The notes below the pieces were generated by a model. The model did not search any database. It saw only the letters and a list, made by a program, of their open reading frames with translations, and was not told the origin of the DNA. The position numbers and the translations under genes were made by a program. Positions 1-9,054 of a stretch of 64,000 nt of DNA are shown piece after piece. The stretch covers positions 10,083 to 74,082 of the forward strand of contig JAEWJX010000118.1 in NCBI GenBank assembly GCA_023386365.1, given 5' to 3'. Numbering within the stretch: position 1 is the stretch's first letter; each line of letters starts with the position of its first letter. This DNA is from Actinomycetes bacterium (GTDB taxonomy: Bacteria; Actinomycetota; Actinomycetes; Actinomycetales; Microbacteriaceae).

Positions 1-2
1 CC

Positions 3-260
3 GTGCTGATGGACACCACCGCCAAGGAGTGGACGGTCGGCATCTGGCAGATGTCGGGCATGATCGGCGGCCTCGGCGGCCTGATGGCCTACTCGCTGGG
101 CCTCGCCCGCGCCGGCGTCGTGTCGTGGTGGATCGCCCCGTTCGGCGGTCTCGCCTGGTTCGTGCCGATGTTCCTCAGCGGCCCGTTCGCACCCGTGCTG
201 GTGCTGCTGTTCTTCGCACCGTTCATCATCGCGGGGGTGCGCCTGCTCAGCGCCCGCTGA
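3..260 (+). CDS. Membrane protein, C-terminal fragment cut by window edge
   Basis: The frame is already open at the first bases of the window, so the N-terminus is missing. The 85 visible residues hold about three hydrophobic segments (near 18-36, 42-58 and 61-80) separated by very short turns, and end in Arg-Leu-Leu-Ser-Ala-Arg. No family could be recognised. It converges on the polyphosphate kinase gene on the other strand, with 67 bases between them. Confidence 0.5.
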   Translation: MLMDTTAKEWTVGIWQMSGMIGGLGGLMAYSLGLARAGVVSWWIAPFGGLAWFVPMFLSGPFAPVLVLLFFAPFIIAGVRLLSAR

Positions 261-327
261 TCATCCGCGAACTCTCCGAGGCGTCGCGCATCCCACCGGA
301 TGTGCGGCGCCTCGTTCGCGTGTCGCG

Positions 328-1170
328 TCAGGGAACGGTCTCGGCCTCGAGTCGCGCCCGTTGCTGCGCCACGTCGAAATCGGCGGGCGGCCAGTCCTGG
401 CCGAGCGAGCGCAGCGCATCCGCCACCAGCTCGGCGATCGCGAGGCGCGCGAACCATTTGTGGTTCGCCGGCACCACATGCCAGGGGGCCTCCGGCGTCG
501 AGGTGCGTTCGAGCGCCACCTGGTACGCAGCCTGGTACTCGTTCCACAGCGCGCGTTCGTCGATGTCGCCCGGGTTGAACTTCCAGTACTTGTCGGGTCG
601 GTCGAGACGTTCGGTGAGGCGGTCGTGCTGCTCGTCGGCCGAGATGTGCAGCATCGCCTTCACGATGACGGTTCCGGATGCGGTCACCCGCTTCTCGAAG
701 TCGACGATCGCGCCGTAGCGCCGCTCGATCTCGTCGGCATCCGCCAGCGCGCGCACGCGACCGATCAGCACATCCTCGTAGTGCGAACGGTCGAACACGC
801 CCAACATCCCGCCCTCGGGAAGCTCGCGCTCCACACGCCACAGGAAGTCGTGCGCCAACTCCTCGGCGGTGGGCTTCTTGAACGCGTGGATGTGCACACC
901 CTGCACGTCCACCGCCCCGACGACGTGCCGCACGATGCCGCCCTTGCCTGCCGTGTCCATGCCCTGCAGCACCAGCAGCACACTGCGCGGGTCGTGCTCC
1001 TTGTTGGCGAACAGCAGCTCCTGCAGTTTCTGCAGTTCGGCCTCCGCCGCCGACAGAGCCTTCTCGCCGTCCCTCTTGCTGCCGAGGAACCCGGGCGTCG
1101 ATGCGGGGTCGAGGTCGGCGAGGCGGAAACCCTCACCGACCCGCAGGTGCGAGGCGAGGTCGAGGCTCAT
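328..1170 (-). CDS. ppk2: Polyphosphate kinase 2 family (PPK2) phosphotransferase
   Basis: The 280-residue protein matches the PPK2 family, which moves phosphate between polyphosphate and nucleotides in the cytoplasm. The P-loop-like Walker A motif GMDTAGKGG lies near residue 70 and the lid-module segment FDRSHYEDVL near residue 125, followed by the conserved RPDKYWKFNPGD stretch. The direction and nucleotide preference (AMP or ADP) cannot be read from sequence. The ATG sits 6 bases after TAGCGT, a leaderless promoter whose TAG is also the stop codon of menD, so the gene follows menD but probably has its own promoter. Confidence 0.9.
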   Translation of the reverse strand: MSLDLASHLRVGEGFRLADLDPASTPGFLGSKRDGEKALSAAEAELQKLQELLFANKEHDPRSVLLVLQGMDTAGKGGIVRHVVGAVDVQGVHIHAFKKPTAEELAHDFLWRVERELPEGGMLGVFDRSHYEDVLIGRVRALADADEIERRYGAIVDFEKRVTASGTVIVKAMLHISADEQHDRLTERLDRPDKYWKFNPGDIDERALWNEYQAAYQVALERTSTPEAPWHVVPANHKWFARLAIAELVADALRSLGQDWPPADFDVAQQRARLEAETVP

Positions 1171-1176
1171 GCGGCC

Positions 1177-1182
1177 ACGCTA
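1177..1182 (-). promoter_or_regulatory. Leaderless -10 element for ppk2 overlapping the menD stop
   Basis: TAGCGT lies 6 bases before the ppk2 ATG. Its first three bases are the menD TAG stop codon. No Shine-Dalgarno sequence fits in the remaining 6 bases. Confidence 0.55.
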
Positions 1183-2838
1183 GCGATCGAGGGCGACTTC
1201 CACGAGCACCCGGCCGGCGGATGCGGTGAGCGCCCCGTCCAGCTGGCCCGCCTCGGTGACCGAACGGTACTCCCACCCGTACGCGGCGGCGAGGGATGCG
1301 AGGTCGACCGTCTGCGGGGTGAGCAGCACGCGGTCGGCGAGCGCCGGGTCGGCCGACCGGGCCACCTCGAGCCCGTCGAAGATGGTGCCACCGTGGTCGT
1401 TGCCCACGACGAGCTGCAGGCGCGGCCACTCCTCCCCGGCCCCACCGAGCAGCGAGCCGACGTCGTGCAGCAGGGTCAGGTCGCCGATGAGCACACGCGT
1501 GATGCCGGGCCGGGTCTCGTCGCGCTGGGCCGCGAGGGCGATGCCGGTCGCGGTGGCGATGGTGCCGTCGATGCCGGCCAGCCCGCGGTTGGCGTGCACC
1601 CGGATGCGCTTGCCGGTGGCCACCTTGTCGAGTTCCCGGATGAGCCGCGACGCCCCCACCACGAGCCGGTCGTGCGGCCAGGTGGCGTTCCACACCGCCT
1701 CGACGAGCTTGCGCCGCGTCACCGGCGCCCGCATCCGCCCCAACTGCTCGCGGGCGAACGCGGCACGCTCGGCGTAGTCGGTGCCGATCGACGAGACGCT
1801 GCCCTCGTCCTCGTCGAGCAGCAGGCGCGAGGCGTGCGCCCACCGACGCGGCCACGACGGGTCGGGCTCGACGGAGGTGTCGACGACGATGCGGTCGGCG
1901 AACCGCGCGGCACGGCGGCCCGGGTTGTAGTCGTCGAGGCCGGGCGTACGCACGACGATCGTCTCCACCCCGCGCCGCTCGATGAGCGCCGGAACCTCAC
2001 GGGTGAGCGTCGGGTGCCCGAACACGATGACGCGCTCCACGCGGTCGCCGAACCCGGCCGCGCCGAGCAGCTCCCTGTACGCGGGCACCAGGTTCGGCCC
2101 GAACCGGGCGCCGCTCGACACCTCGGCAAGCAGCGGCGCACCCAGCTCGCGGGCGACGCGCTCGGCATCCTCGCCCGCACCGGCACCCGCCACCACCACG
2201 GTGCCGGGGCGCGGCGCCAGCTCGACCACGTCATCCGACGCCACCACGGCGGGCGCCCACTCGCCGGGCTCCACATCCGGAAGCAGCACCGCCGACGACA
2301 GCGGCTCCCGGAACGCCAGGTTCACGTGACGCGGACCCCGGATGCCGTCGAGCACCTCCGCGGCGAGCGCGTCGGCCGCCTGCTCCTCACCGTCGGCGCC
2401 CGTCGGGGCGGGCACATCCCACGAATGCGGCGCGACATCGCGGAAGATCCCCGCCTGCCGGGTGGTCTGGTTGGCTCCGACGCCGCGCAGCTCCTCGGGC
2501 CGGTCGGCGCTCACGACGAGCAGCGGCACCCCCGAATGCGCGGCCTCCAGCACCGCCGGGTGCAGGTTGCCGACGGCGGTTCCGGAGGTGGTGATGACGA
2601 CGGCCGGCACCCCCGACTCGACGGCGAGCCCCAGCGCCAGGAATCCCGCCGAACGCTCATCGATACGCACATGGAGGGCGAGCAGACCCGCCTGCTCGAA
2701 GCGGGCGGCCGCCAGAGCGAGAGCCTGCGACCGCGAACCCGGGCACACCACCACATCCGTCACCCCACGGGCGACGAGGCCGGCGAGCAGGGCGGTGGCG
2801 TAGACGCTCGACGGAGCGCCGGCCGCAGGGGGCGTCAC
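1180..2838 (-). CDS. menD: SEPHCHC synthase MenD (menaquinone biosynthesis)
   Basis: MenD is the thiamine diphosphate enzyme that joins isochorismate and 2-oxoglutarate in menaquinone synthesis. The 552 residues have the usual length and three-domain order. The N-terminus carries [14 protein letters not shown] and the conserved TSGTAVGN, and the C-terminal ThDP-binding domain has a GDLTLLHD...NDHGG stretch. The GTG start overlaps the stop of the upstream membrane gene in a GTGA motif, implying translational coupling. It lies in a cluster with menA, menE, menB and menC. Confidence 0.93.
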   Translation of the reverse strand: MTPPAAGAPSSVYATALLAGLVARGVTDVVVCPGSRSQALALAAARFEQAGLLALHVRIDERSAGFLALGLAVESGVPAVVITTSGTAVGNLHPAVLEAAHSGVPLLVVSADRPEELRGVGANQTTRQAGIFRDVAPHSWDVPAPTGADGEEQAADALAAEVLDGIRGPRHVNLAFREPLSSAVLLPDVEPGEWAPAVVASDDVVELAPRPGTVVVAGAGAGEDAERVARELGAPLLAEVSSGARFGPNLVPAYRELLGAAGFGDRVERVIVFGHPTLTREVPALIERRGVETIVVRTPGLDDYNPGRRAARFADRIVVDTSVEPDPSWPRRWAHASRLLLDEDEGSVSSIGTDYAERAAFAREQLGRMRAPVTRRKLVEAVWNATWPHDRLVVGASRLIRELDKVATGKRIRVHANRGLAGIDGTIATATGIALAAQRDETRPGITRVLIGDLTLLHDVGSLLGGAGEEWPRLQLVVGNDHGGTIFDGLEVARSADPALADRVLLTPQTVDLASLAAAYGWEYRSVTEAGQLDGALTASAGRVLVEVALDR

Positions 2839-3188
2839 GGCTTCGTCGTGTCGTCGTCGGGGTCGTTGTCGAGCTCGGACAGCTGCTGCTCGAGGTCGCG
2901 GATGCGCTGCTCCTGCTGCTTCTCGTCGGCGATGCGGCGCAAGAACTCCGGGTCGTCGTCGGGAGCGACCGGGCCGGAACGGCGCACGTTGCGGCGGTCG
3001 AGACGCTCACGGCCGAGGGTGAACCACAGGATCGGGCCGATGATCACGATGAACACGATCAGGACCACCCAGAGCGGCTTCGGGAGCGCGCGGACCCGCG
3101 AAGGGTCGATGCGGATCACGTCGACGAGCGCGGCGACGAGCAGCACGATCATGATGATGAACGGCAGGTATCGCAGCAGGGCGGCCAT
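2835..3188 (-). CDS. PLD nuclease N-terminal (PLDc_N) membrane protein
   Basis: The 117-residue protein has two hydrophobic helices (about 7-23 and 41-57) with the PLDc_N-like pattern of a short loop ending LPKPLWVVL and a second helix ending [11 protein letters not shown] charged cytoplasmic tail with coiled-coil character (residues 85-112) follows. No catalytic motif is present. It is the first gene of the run into menD, and its ATG is 6 bases after a TAGAAT element, so the transcript is probably leaderless. Confidence 0.7.
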   Translation of the reverse strand: MAALLRYLPFIIMIVLLVAALVDVIRIDPSRVRALPKPLWVVLIVFIVIIGPILWFTLGRERLDRRNVRRSGPVAPDDDPEFLRRIADEKQQEQRIRDLEQQLSELDNDPDDDTTKP

Positions 3189-3194
3189 GCCACA

Positions 3195-3200
3195 ATTCTA
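3195..3200 (-). promoter_or_regulatory. Leaderless -10 element for the PLDc_N gene and menD
   Basis: TAGAAT is followed by 6 bases and then the ATG at 3188. It probably drives the PLDc_N-menD transcript. Confidence 0.55.
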
Positions 3201-3229
3201 GGCCGCGCGAGCGTTCAGGGTGGCCGACC

Positions 3230-3235
3230 TAGACT
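3230..3235 (+). promoter_or_regulatory. Leaderless -10 element for the DUF4229 gene
   Basis: TAGACT is followed by 6 bases and then the GTG at 3242, with no ribosome binding site. Confidence 0.6.
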
Positions 3236-3241
3236 GGCCGG

Positions 3242-3514
3242 GTGCCCGCCTGGATCCCCTACACACTGCTGCGCCTCGCCCTCTTCGGGGGCACGTTCGC
3301 GCTGCTGATGGTGCTGGGCCTCGACTACTGGTGGGCGGCGATCGCGGCCGCCGTCGTCGGGCTCACCGTGTCGTACATCTTCTTCCCGACACTGCGTAAC
3401 CGCGTCTCGACCGAGCTGGCCGAGAGCCGCGCACGCCGCGCGGGCGCCGACACCGCGTCACCTGTCGTCACCGATGAACGTGGCGTCGACGAGCAGGCCG
3501 AAGACCGCGACTGA
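3242..3514 (+). CDS. DUF4229-type small membrane protein
   Basis: The 90-residue protein has two transmembrane helices (about 6-25 and 30-50) and a polar, acidic tail, the layout of the actinobacterial DUF4229 family, whose function is unknown. The GTG start is chosen because it sits 6 bases after TAGACT. It lies alone on the plus strand between two menaquinone genes and converges on menA with 6 bases between stops. The position inside the men cluster is suggestive but does not prove a role in quinone metabolism. Confidence 0.7.
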   Translation: MPAWIPYTLLRLALFGGTFALLMVLGLDYWWAAIAAAVVGLTVSYIFFPTLRNRVSTELAESRARRAGADTASPVVTDERGVDEQAEDRD

Positions 3515-3520
3515 ACCGGC

Positions 3521-4576
3521 TCAGCTGAGCAGCTCGGTACCCGACTCCAGCGCCAGCGCCAGCACCGCGCCCAGCCCCACCTCGAACGCGAGCGCCGCGA
3601 ACAGGGTGAGCTTCAAGGCAGTCACGTACTCGCGGGGGTTGCGCGCCGTCGCCACGATCAGCACCGCGGGCGCCACCGCCAGCAGGGCGAAGTACACGTA
3701 GCCGGCATTCGCGTAGAAGATCACGTAGAACACGAGCAGCGCGAACGGCAGCAGCGCCAGCACACCGAACAGGATGCGCGATCCGACGTTGCCGAGCAGC
3801 ACCGCCACCGTGCGCTTGCCGGCGAGGCGGTCCTGCTCACGGTCGCGCAGGTTGTTGACGTGCAGCACGGCAGCCGCGAAGAGACCCGCGATGACGCCGC
3901 CGATCCACGCCTCGATGTTGACCGTGTCGACCTGCACGAACGTGGTGCCGGCGACCGCGACGATGCCGAAGAAGAGGAACACGGCGACCTCGCCGAGCGC
4001 CGCATACCCGTACGGGCGCTTGCCGCCGGTGTAGAACCAGGCGGCGGCGATCGCCACCGCGCCGACCGCCAGCAGCCACCAGTGCTGCGAGAGCACCACG
4101 AGCGTCAGACCTGCGCCCGCGGCGAGGCCGAAGAACACGAGCGCCACGGTGAGCACCTGGCGCGGCTTCGCGCGACCCGAGCCGACGAGACGTGCGGGGC
4201 CCACCCGGTGGGCGTCGGTGCCGCGGATGCCGTCGGAGTAGTCGTTCGCGTAGTTCACGCCGATCTGCAGCAGCACCGCCACCGCGAGGCACAGCAGGGC
4301 GCGCACCCAGTGGTCCCACCACACGTTCATCAGCAGCGCCGCCGCACCCGTACCGAGCGCGACCGGACCCACCGCGAGCGCGAGGGTCTGCGGGCGCGCG
4401 GCCGAGATCCAGGTGCCGAGGGTCGCCGGGCGCTCCTCAGCCGGCGGGCGACCGCCGGGACGGCCGCTCTTGCCCTGGTGCTTCGTCTTCGCGCTCTTCG
4501 ACGACTTCGCCTTGCCGGGAGCCGTGCCCTTGGCACGGTCGAGGGCCGACGGGTCGAAACGTTGCTGCTTTGCCAC
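3521..4576 (-). CDS. menA: 1,4-dihydroxy-2-naphthoate polyprenyltransferase MenA
   Basis: MenA is the UbiA-family membrane enzyme that prenylates 1,4-dihydroxy-2-naphthoate to demethylmenaquinone. The first aspartate motif NYANDYSDG (near residue 110) and the second, NNLRDREQDRLAGKRT (near 243), bind the prenyl diphosphate through magnesium. About eight hydrophobic helices follow a 50-residue Lys/Pro-rich cytoplasmic extension. The GTG start is 6 bases after TAGGCT, which overlaps the menE stop, so menA can be transcribed apart from menB-menE. Confidence 0.93.
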   Translation of the reverse strand: MAKQQRFDPSALDRAKGTAPGKAKSSKSAKTKHQGKSGRPGGRPPAEERPATLGTWISAARPQTLALAVGPVALGTGAAALLMNVWWDHWVRALLCLAVAVLLQIGVNYANDYSDGIRGTDAHRVGPARLVGSGRAKPRQVLTVALVFFGLAAGAGLTLVVLSQHWWLLAVGAVAIAAAWFYTGGKRPYGYAALGEVAVFLFFGIVAVAGTTFVQVDTVNIEAWIGGVIAGLFAAAVLHVNNLRDREQDRLAGKRTVAVLLGNVGSRILFGVLALLPFALLVFYVIFYANAGYVYFALLAVAPAVLIVATARNPREYVTALKLTLFAALAFEVGLGAVLALALESGTELLS

Positions 4577-4582
4577 GGAGGC

Positions 4583-4588
4583 AGCCTA
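4583..4588 (-). promoter_or_regulatory. Leaderless -10 element for menA overlapping the menE stop
   Basis: TAGGCT lies 6 bases before the GTG of menA. The TAG within it is the stop codon of menE. Confidence 0.55.
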
Positions 4589-5722
4589 CTGAGAATCCTT
4601 AAGCGCTCCTGCCAGCCGGGCGGCCTCGCGCCGGTCGACCTTGCCGTTCGGGAGCAGCGGCAGCGCCGCCACCCGCACCACGCGCTCCGGCCGGCCCACC
4701 GCACCCAGCGCATCCGCCGCCGCCGCGAGCGCCGCCGCGTCGTCGACAGCAGGTCCCGCGGCGACCGCCACCGGACGCTCGCCCCACCGCTCGTGCGGGA
4801 CGGCGACGACCACCACATCCGTGAACCCCGGCCGTGTGCGCAAGGTCTCCTCGATGGCCGACAGCGCCACCTTCAGCCCGCCGGAGACGATCACATCGTC
4901 GGCGCGGCCCAGCACCCGCAGCACCTCGCCGTCCCACTCCCCCGCGTCGGCGGTGCGGAACCAGCGCGCGCCGTCGGCCTCCACGAAACGCTCGCCGGTG
5001 AGCCGCGGGTCGTCCAGGTAGCCGTCGGCGAGCGTCGGCCCCGCCAACTGCACCTCGCCGTCGTACACACGCACGTGCGTTGTGCCGATCGGGCGGCCGT
5101 CGTAGACGCATCCGCCGCTCGTCTCGCTCGACCCGTAGCTGCGCACCACCCGGATGCCGGCCTCCCGCGCCCGGGCGGCGAGCGCCGCCGGGGTGGCCTG
5201 ACCGCCCACCAGCACCGCCTGGAAACCCCGGAGGGTGTCGCGTGCCGCCGGGTCGTCGAGCAGGGTCGCCAGCTGCGCCGGCACGAGGGCCGTCGCCCGC
5301 TCCGGCACCACCAACCGTGCGGCAGCCGCCACGAACGCCTCCGCACTGAACGTGTCGGCCTCCACCGCCACCGGGTCGAGCTGCGCACACAACGACCGCG
5401 CCAACACGTTGAGCCCTGCGATGTAGTTCACCGGCAGTGCCAGCACCCACTGCGCGGGGCCACCCAACGCCGACTCGCTCGCCGCCGCCGACGCGAGCAC
5501 CGCATCCGCAGGCAGCACCACCCGCTTCGGTCGGCCCGTGCTGCCACTCGTCTCCACCACGAGACCCACATGCTGCGACACTTCGGCGGGCGGCGGGGTC
5601 GCATCCGCACCGGGCGCACCCGACGCGACGAACAGCGCCGGCCCGCCGGCGAACGCCGAGCGCAACGCCTCGAGCACCACGGCGGGACCCGCCGACGCGG
5701 GAACGCGCGCGAGCGACCTCAT
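4586..5722 (-). CDS. menE: o-succinylbenzoate-CoA ligase MenE
   Basis: MenE activates o-succinylbenzoate to its CoA thioester through an acyl-adenylate. From the chosen ATG (MRSLARVP) the protein is 378 residues, short but normal for actinobacterial MenE. It has the P-loop TSGSTGRPK (about 57-65), the adenylate motif YGSSETSGG, the RTADAGEWD segment, and a C-terminal GKVDR with the catalytic lysine. The upstream frame stays open but is Arg/Ser-rich and overlaps menB; starting at 5722 leaves 4 bases after the menB stop, fitting an operon. Confidence 0.92.
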   Translation of the reverse strand: MRSLARVPASAGPAVVLEALRSAFAGGPALFVASGAPGADATPPPAEVSQHVGLVVETSGSTGRPKRVVLPADAVLASAAASESALGGPAQWVLALPVNYIAGLNVLARSLCAQLDPVAVEADTFSAEAFVAAAARLVVPERATALVPAQLATLLDDPAARDTLRGFQAVLVGGQATPAALAARAREAGIRVVRSYGSSETSGGCVYDGRPIGTTHVRVYDGEVQLAGPTLADGYLDDPRLTGERFVEADGARWFRTADAGEWDGEVLRVLGRADDVIVSGGLKVALSAIEETLRTRPGFTDVVVVAVPHERWGERPVAVAAGPAVDDAAALAAAADALGAVGRPERVVRVAALPLLPNGKVDRREAARLAGALKDSQ

Positions 5723-5726
5723 CGGC

Positions 5727-6614
5727 TCAGAAATGCCACGGGTACGGACCCCAGTCGGGGTCGCGCTTCTCGAGGAACGCGTCGCGACCCTCGGCCGCCT
5801 CGTCGGTGCCGTACGCGAGACGTGTGGCCTCACCGGCGAACACCTGCTGACCCACCATCCCGTCGTCGACCGCGTTCATCGCGAACTTCAGCATCCGGAT
5901 CGCGGTGGGACTCTTGCCCAGGATCGTCTGCGCCCACGCCACACCGGTCGACTCCAGCTCGGCGTGCGGGACGACCGCGTTCACCGCACCCATTTCGTAG
6001 GCGCGCTGCGCGTCGTACTCGTCGGCCAGGAAGAACACCTCACGCGCGAACTTCTGCCCCACCTGCCGGGCGAAGTAGGCGCTGCCGTAGCCGGCGTCGA
6101 ACGAGCCGACATCCGCATCGGTCTGCTTGAAGCGGGCGTGCTCACGGCTCGCGATGGTGAGGTCGCACACCACGTGCAGCGAATGCCCGCCGCCGGCCGC
6201 CCACCCGGGCACCAGCGCGATCACCACCTTCGGCATGAACCGGATCAGCCGCTGCACCTCGAGGATGTGCAGCCGGCCGACGCCCGCGCCCCCCTCGCCC
6301 GCGTACTCGTAGCCCGACCTGCCGCGGATGCGCTGGTCACCACCCGAACTGAACGCCCAGCCGCCGTCCTTCGGGCTGGGTCCGTTGCCGGTGAGCAGCA
6401 CCACCCCCACCCGCGGGTTCTGGCGGGCGTCGTCGAGGGCGCGGGCCAACTCGTCGACCGTCTGCGGGCGGAACGCGTTACGCACCTCGGGCCGGTTGAA
6501 CGCGACCCGCGCGATGCGCCCCGACACATCGAGGTGGTAGGTGACGTCGGTCAGATCCTCGAAACCGGAGACCTCACGCCACACGTCGGCGTCGAACAGT
6601 TCGGAGACCGTCAC
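5727..6614 (-). CDS. menB: 1,4-dihydroxy-2-naphthoyl-CoA synthase MenB
   Basis: MenB is the crotonase-fold enzyme that closes the naphthoquinone ring. It shows the MenB signature SGGDQRIRG, the oxyanion-hole segment GWAAGGGHSLHVVCDL, and the family stretch SFDAGYGSAYFARQVGQ. The GTG at 6614 is preferred over further upstream starts because it overlaps the stop of the preceding gene in GTGA and gives the usual length of 295 residues. Downstream spacing to menE is 4 bases. Confidence 0.93.
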   Translation of the reverse strand: MTVSELFDADVWREVSGFEDLTDVTYHLDVSGRIARVAFNRPEVRNAFRPQTVDELARALDDARQNPRVGVVLLTGNGPSPKDGGWAFSSGGDQRIRGRSGYEYAGEGGAGVGRLHILEVQRLIRFMPKVVIALVPGWAAGGGHSLHVVCDLTIASREHARFKQTDADVGSFDAGYGSAYFARQVGQKFAREVFFLADEYDAQRAYEMGAVNAVVPHAELESTGVAWAQTILGKSPTAIRMLKFAMNAVDDGMVGQQVFAGEATRLAYGTDEAAEGRDAFLEKRDPDWGPYPWHF

Positions 6615-7003
6615 AGCACACCCACCGAACCGAGGATGTAGGTGAGCACCACCGGGTTCAGCAGCACGCCGACCGCGATCGCGGCGATGCCCCACCCGCG
6701 ACCCCAGTTGCCGATCACGGCGACCGCGCCGCCCACCACCGCGATGCCGCTGAGCAGCACCGCCGAGATGCTGAGCCCCACACCGACCTCGAACATCCCG
6801 TTCGACAACGCCACCAGACCGAACGCCCAGGTCAGCACCATCAGGATCGCGATGCCGCCCGCGAACGCCCCCGGCCAGCGGTGTCGGCGCTTCGCGTGCT
6901 CGTCGGGGTGGTCGTGGTCGGACGCGTGGCGCGGCTCCGTGCCGTCGACCTCCCCGTCGCCGGCGTCGGCACCACCGTCGAAGATCCGCAGCCCGTCGCT
7001 CAC
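6611..7003 (-). CDS. Small three-helix membrane protein coupled to menB
   Basis: The 130-residue protein has a His/Asp-rich cytoplasmic N-terminus (residues 1-42) and about three hydrophobic segments (47-67, 76-97, 103-125). No family was recognised. It leads the menB-menE operon: its stop overlaps the menB start, and its own GTG lies 6 bases after TAGGGT, which appears to be the leaderless promoter of the operon. The coupling suggests co-expression with menaquinone enzymes but no function can be assigned. Confidence 0.7.
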   Translation of the reverse strand: MSDGLRIFDGGADAGDGEVDGTEPRHASDHDHPDEHAKRRHRWPGAFAGGIAILMVLTWAFGLVALSNGMFEVGVGLSISAVLLSGIAVVGGAVAVIGNWGRGWGIAAIAVGVLLNPVVLTYILGSVGVL

Positions 7004-7009
7004 GTTCCC

Positions 7010-7015
7010 ACCCTA
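7010..7015 (-). promoter_or_regulatory. Leaderless -10 element for the menB-menE operon
   Basis: TAGGGT is followed by 6 bases and the GTG at 7003. Confidence 0.5.
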
Positions 7016-7063
7016 GACGCGCGCATCCCCCGCAGAAGGCAGGAATGAGGGGAGGATGGGGGC

Positions 7064-8056
7064 ATGGTTCCCGGGCCGGATGAGCTGCTCGAAGGCGCCC
7101 ACGTGGTGCGCCTACCGCTGGTGACCCGCTTCCGCGGCGTCACCGAACGCGAAGCGATGCTGCTGCGCGGACCGAACGGGTGGGCCGAGTTCTCCCCCTT
7201 CGTCGAATACGACGACGCGGAGGCGTCCGCGTGGCTCGCGGCGGCGATCGACACCGGGTGGGGCGAGACGGCGCCTGCGTTGCGCGACACGGTTCCGGTG
7301 AACGCCACCCTGCCGACCGTGCCGGTGGAACGGATCGGTGAGATCCTCGCCCGGTTCGGCGCCGTGCGCACCGTCAAGGTGAAGGTCGCGGACGCGGCCG
7401 AGACGCTCGACGCCGACGTCGCCCGGGTGCGGGAGGTGCGCCGCATCCTCGGACCGGAGGGCCGCATCCGGGTGGATGCGAACGGCGGCTGGAACGTCGA
7501 CCAGGCGGAACGCGCCGCCCACGCGCTGGCGCCATACGACCTCGAGTACCTGGAGCAGCCGTGCGCGACGATAAACGAACTCGCGGAGCTGCGGGAGCGC
7601 CTGCACGACTGGCAGCTGCCGGTCGCCGCCGACGAGAGCGTGCGGAAGGCGTCCGACCCGCTCGCGGTGGCCCGGGCGGGGGCGGCCGACCTGCTGGTGG
7701 TGAAGGTGCAGCCGCTCGGCGGCGTCACGCGGGCTCTGCGGATCGTGGCGGAGGCGGGGCTGCCGGTGGTGGTGTCGAGCGCCCTCGACACCTCGGTGGG
7801 GCTCGCGATGGGCGCACGTCTGGCGGCCGCGCTGCCCGACCTCGACTTCGACTGCGGGCTCGGCACGGCGGCGCTGTTCACCGCGGACGTCACCCGCGAA
7901 CCGCTGCTGCCGGTCGACGGCGCCGTCCCGGTGCGCGACGTGCACCCGGATGCGGAGCTCCTGAAGCGGTACGCGGCGCCCGCCGAACGGGTCGCCTGGT
8001 GGCACGAGCGGCTGCGCCGCTGCCTGCCGCTGGTGCCCTCCCCGCTGGCTGAGTAG
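7064..8056 (+). CDS. menC: o-succinylbenzoate synthase MenC
   Basis: MenC is the enolase-superfamily dehydratase that makes o-succinylbenzoate. The barrel motifs are in order: KVKVAD with the acid/base lysines (about 106-111), RVDANGGW and LEQP with the first magnesium ligands, ADESVRK with the third, and VVKVQPLGG with the second catalytic lysine. The 330-residue length is normal. A purine-rich GAGGGGAGG lies 9-17 bases before the ATG, so this gene, unlike its neighbours, seems to have a Shine-Dalgarno leader. Its last codons GCT GAG TAG lie in a dispersed palindromic repeat. Confidence 0.93.
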   Translation: MVPGPDELLEGAHVVRLPLVTRFRGVTEREAMLLRGPNGWAEFSPFVEYDDAEASAWLAAAIDTGWGETAPALRDTVPVNATLPTVPVERIGEILARFGAVRTVKVKVADAAETLDADVARVREVRRILGPEGRIRVDANGGWNVDQAERAAHALAPYDLEYLEQPCATINELAELRERLHDWQLPVAADESVRKASDPLAVARAGAADLLVVKVQPLGGVTRALRIVAEAGLPVVVSSALDTSVGLAMGARLAAALPDLDFDCGLGTAALFTADVTREPLLPVDGAVPVRDVHPDAELLKRYAAPAERVAWWHERLRRCLPLVPSPLAE

Positions 8057-8072
8057 CGACCGCCGGAGGCGG
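8047..8072. repeat. Partial copy of a dispersed palindromic repeat at the menC end
   Basis: The sequence begins GGCTGAGTAGC, which resembles the start of the repeats at 29892-29930 and 38240-38276 read on the minus strand, and then forms a CCGCC/GGCGG hairpin (8060-8072). The other end of the repeat is not recognisable here. It provides the menC stop codon and may help end converging transcripts. Confidence 0.35.
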
Positions 8073-8085
8073 CCGGGTGAGCGGC

Positions 8086-9054
8086 TTACAGGCCGGAGTA
8101 GGCGTGCAGGCCCTTGAAGAAGAGGTTCACGACGGTGAAGTTGAACAGCACCGCCGCGAAGCCGATGATCGCGAGCCAGGCGGAACGCGACCCACGCCAT
8201 CCGCGGGTGGCGCGGGCGTGGATGTAGCCGGCGAACACCACCCAGATGATGAACGTCCACACCTCTTTGGTGTCCCAGCCCCAGTAGCGACCCCACGCGT
8301 GTTCGGCCCAGATGGCGCCGGCGATGAGGGTGAAGGTCCAGAACGCGAAGCCGATCACGTTGACGCGGTAGGCGGTGTTCTCGAGCGCTTCGGAGGTGGG
8401 GAAGCTGCGCAGGAACGCGGGCTTGTCGGTGGCGCCGGTCTCGCGGCGGGCCTGCATCAGTTGGGCGATGGAGAGCCCGGCACCGAGGGCGAAGAAGCCG
8501 GTGCCGAGGATGGCGACGAACACGTGGATGACGAGCCATGCGGACTGCAGCGGCGGCGGCAGCGGCACGACGCCGACGTACACGTTGATGGCGGCGAGCA
8601 TCAGCAGCAGTGACACGAGGCCGGTGATGTAGGCGCCGACGAAGCGCACGTCGCGCCAGATGTTGACGAGCAGGAACACGCCGACGATGACGGCGGTGCC
8701 GGTGAGGGCGAACTCGAACATGTTCGCCCAGGGGGCGCGGCCGGCGGCGAGGCCGCGCAGCAGGATGGCGCCGACGTGGATGGCGAACCCGAGCACGGTG
8801 AGCGCGAACGCGATCCGCAGGGCCTTGCTGCGGGCGGGCGTCTCGGTGGCGGTGGGCGGCGCGGGCGGGGCGAGCACGGTGGTGCCGTCGGTGGTGGAGG
8901 CGACGGATGCGTCGCGGGCGACGGGTTGGGCGGCGACGGCGTCGCTGGAGCGCCGCGACAGGTCGATGACGTACGCGATGAAGGCGATGACGTAGACCGC
9001 GGCGGCCGAGTACACGGCGAGCAGCGAGTAGGCGGCGAGGGTCTGGGCGGTCAC
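8086..9054 (-). CDS. ccsB: Cytochrome c biogenesis protein CcsB/CcsA (ResC)
   Basis: This is the haem-handling membrane subunit of system II cytochrome c maturation, which exports haem and attaches it to apocytochrome c together with ResB. The tryptophan-rich haem motif reads WGRYWGWDTKEVW (near residue 252). About eight hydrophobic helices and conserved histidines are present, with a variable Pro/Thr-rich loop near residues 45-75. The 322-residue length is typical. Its start overlaps the ResB stop by 4 bases at the end of the operon. Confidence 0.92.
   Translation of the reverse strand: MTAQTLAAYSLLAVYSAAAVYVIAFIAYVIDLSRRSSDAVAAQPVARDASVASTTDGTTVLAPPAPPTATETPARSKALRIAFALTVLGFAIHVGAILLRGLAAGRAPWANMFEFALTGTAVIVGVFLLVNIWRDVRFVGAYITGLVSLLLMLAAINVYVGVVPLPPPLQSAWLVIHVFVAILGTGFFALGAGLSIAQLMQARRETGATDKPAFLRSFPTSEALENTAYRVNVIGFAFWTFTLIAGAIWAEHAWGRYWGWDTKEVWTFIIWVVFAGYIHARATRGWRGSRSAWLAIIGFAAVLFNFTVVNLFFKGLHAYSGL

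Noticed and set aside
361..3201. Long open frame of over 900 codons on the plus strand opposite ppk2 and menD
   Set aside because: It is Arg/His/Gly-rich without any domain, and lies antisense to two clear genes; GC-rich genomes produce such frames.
1180..8056. Loss of menF and menH from the menaquinone pathway
   Set aside because: They are absent from this window only; the rest of the genome is not visible.
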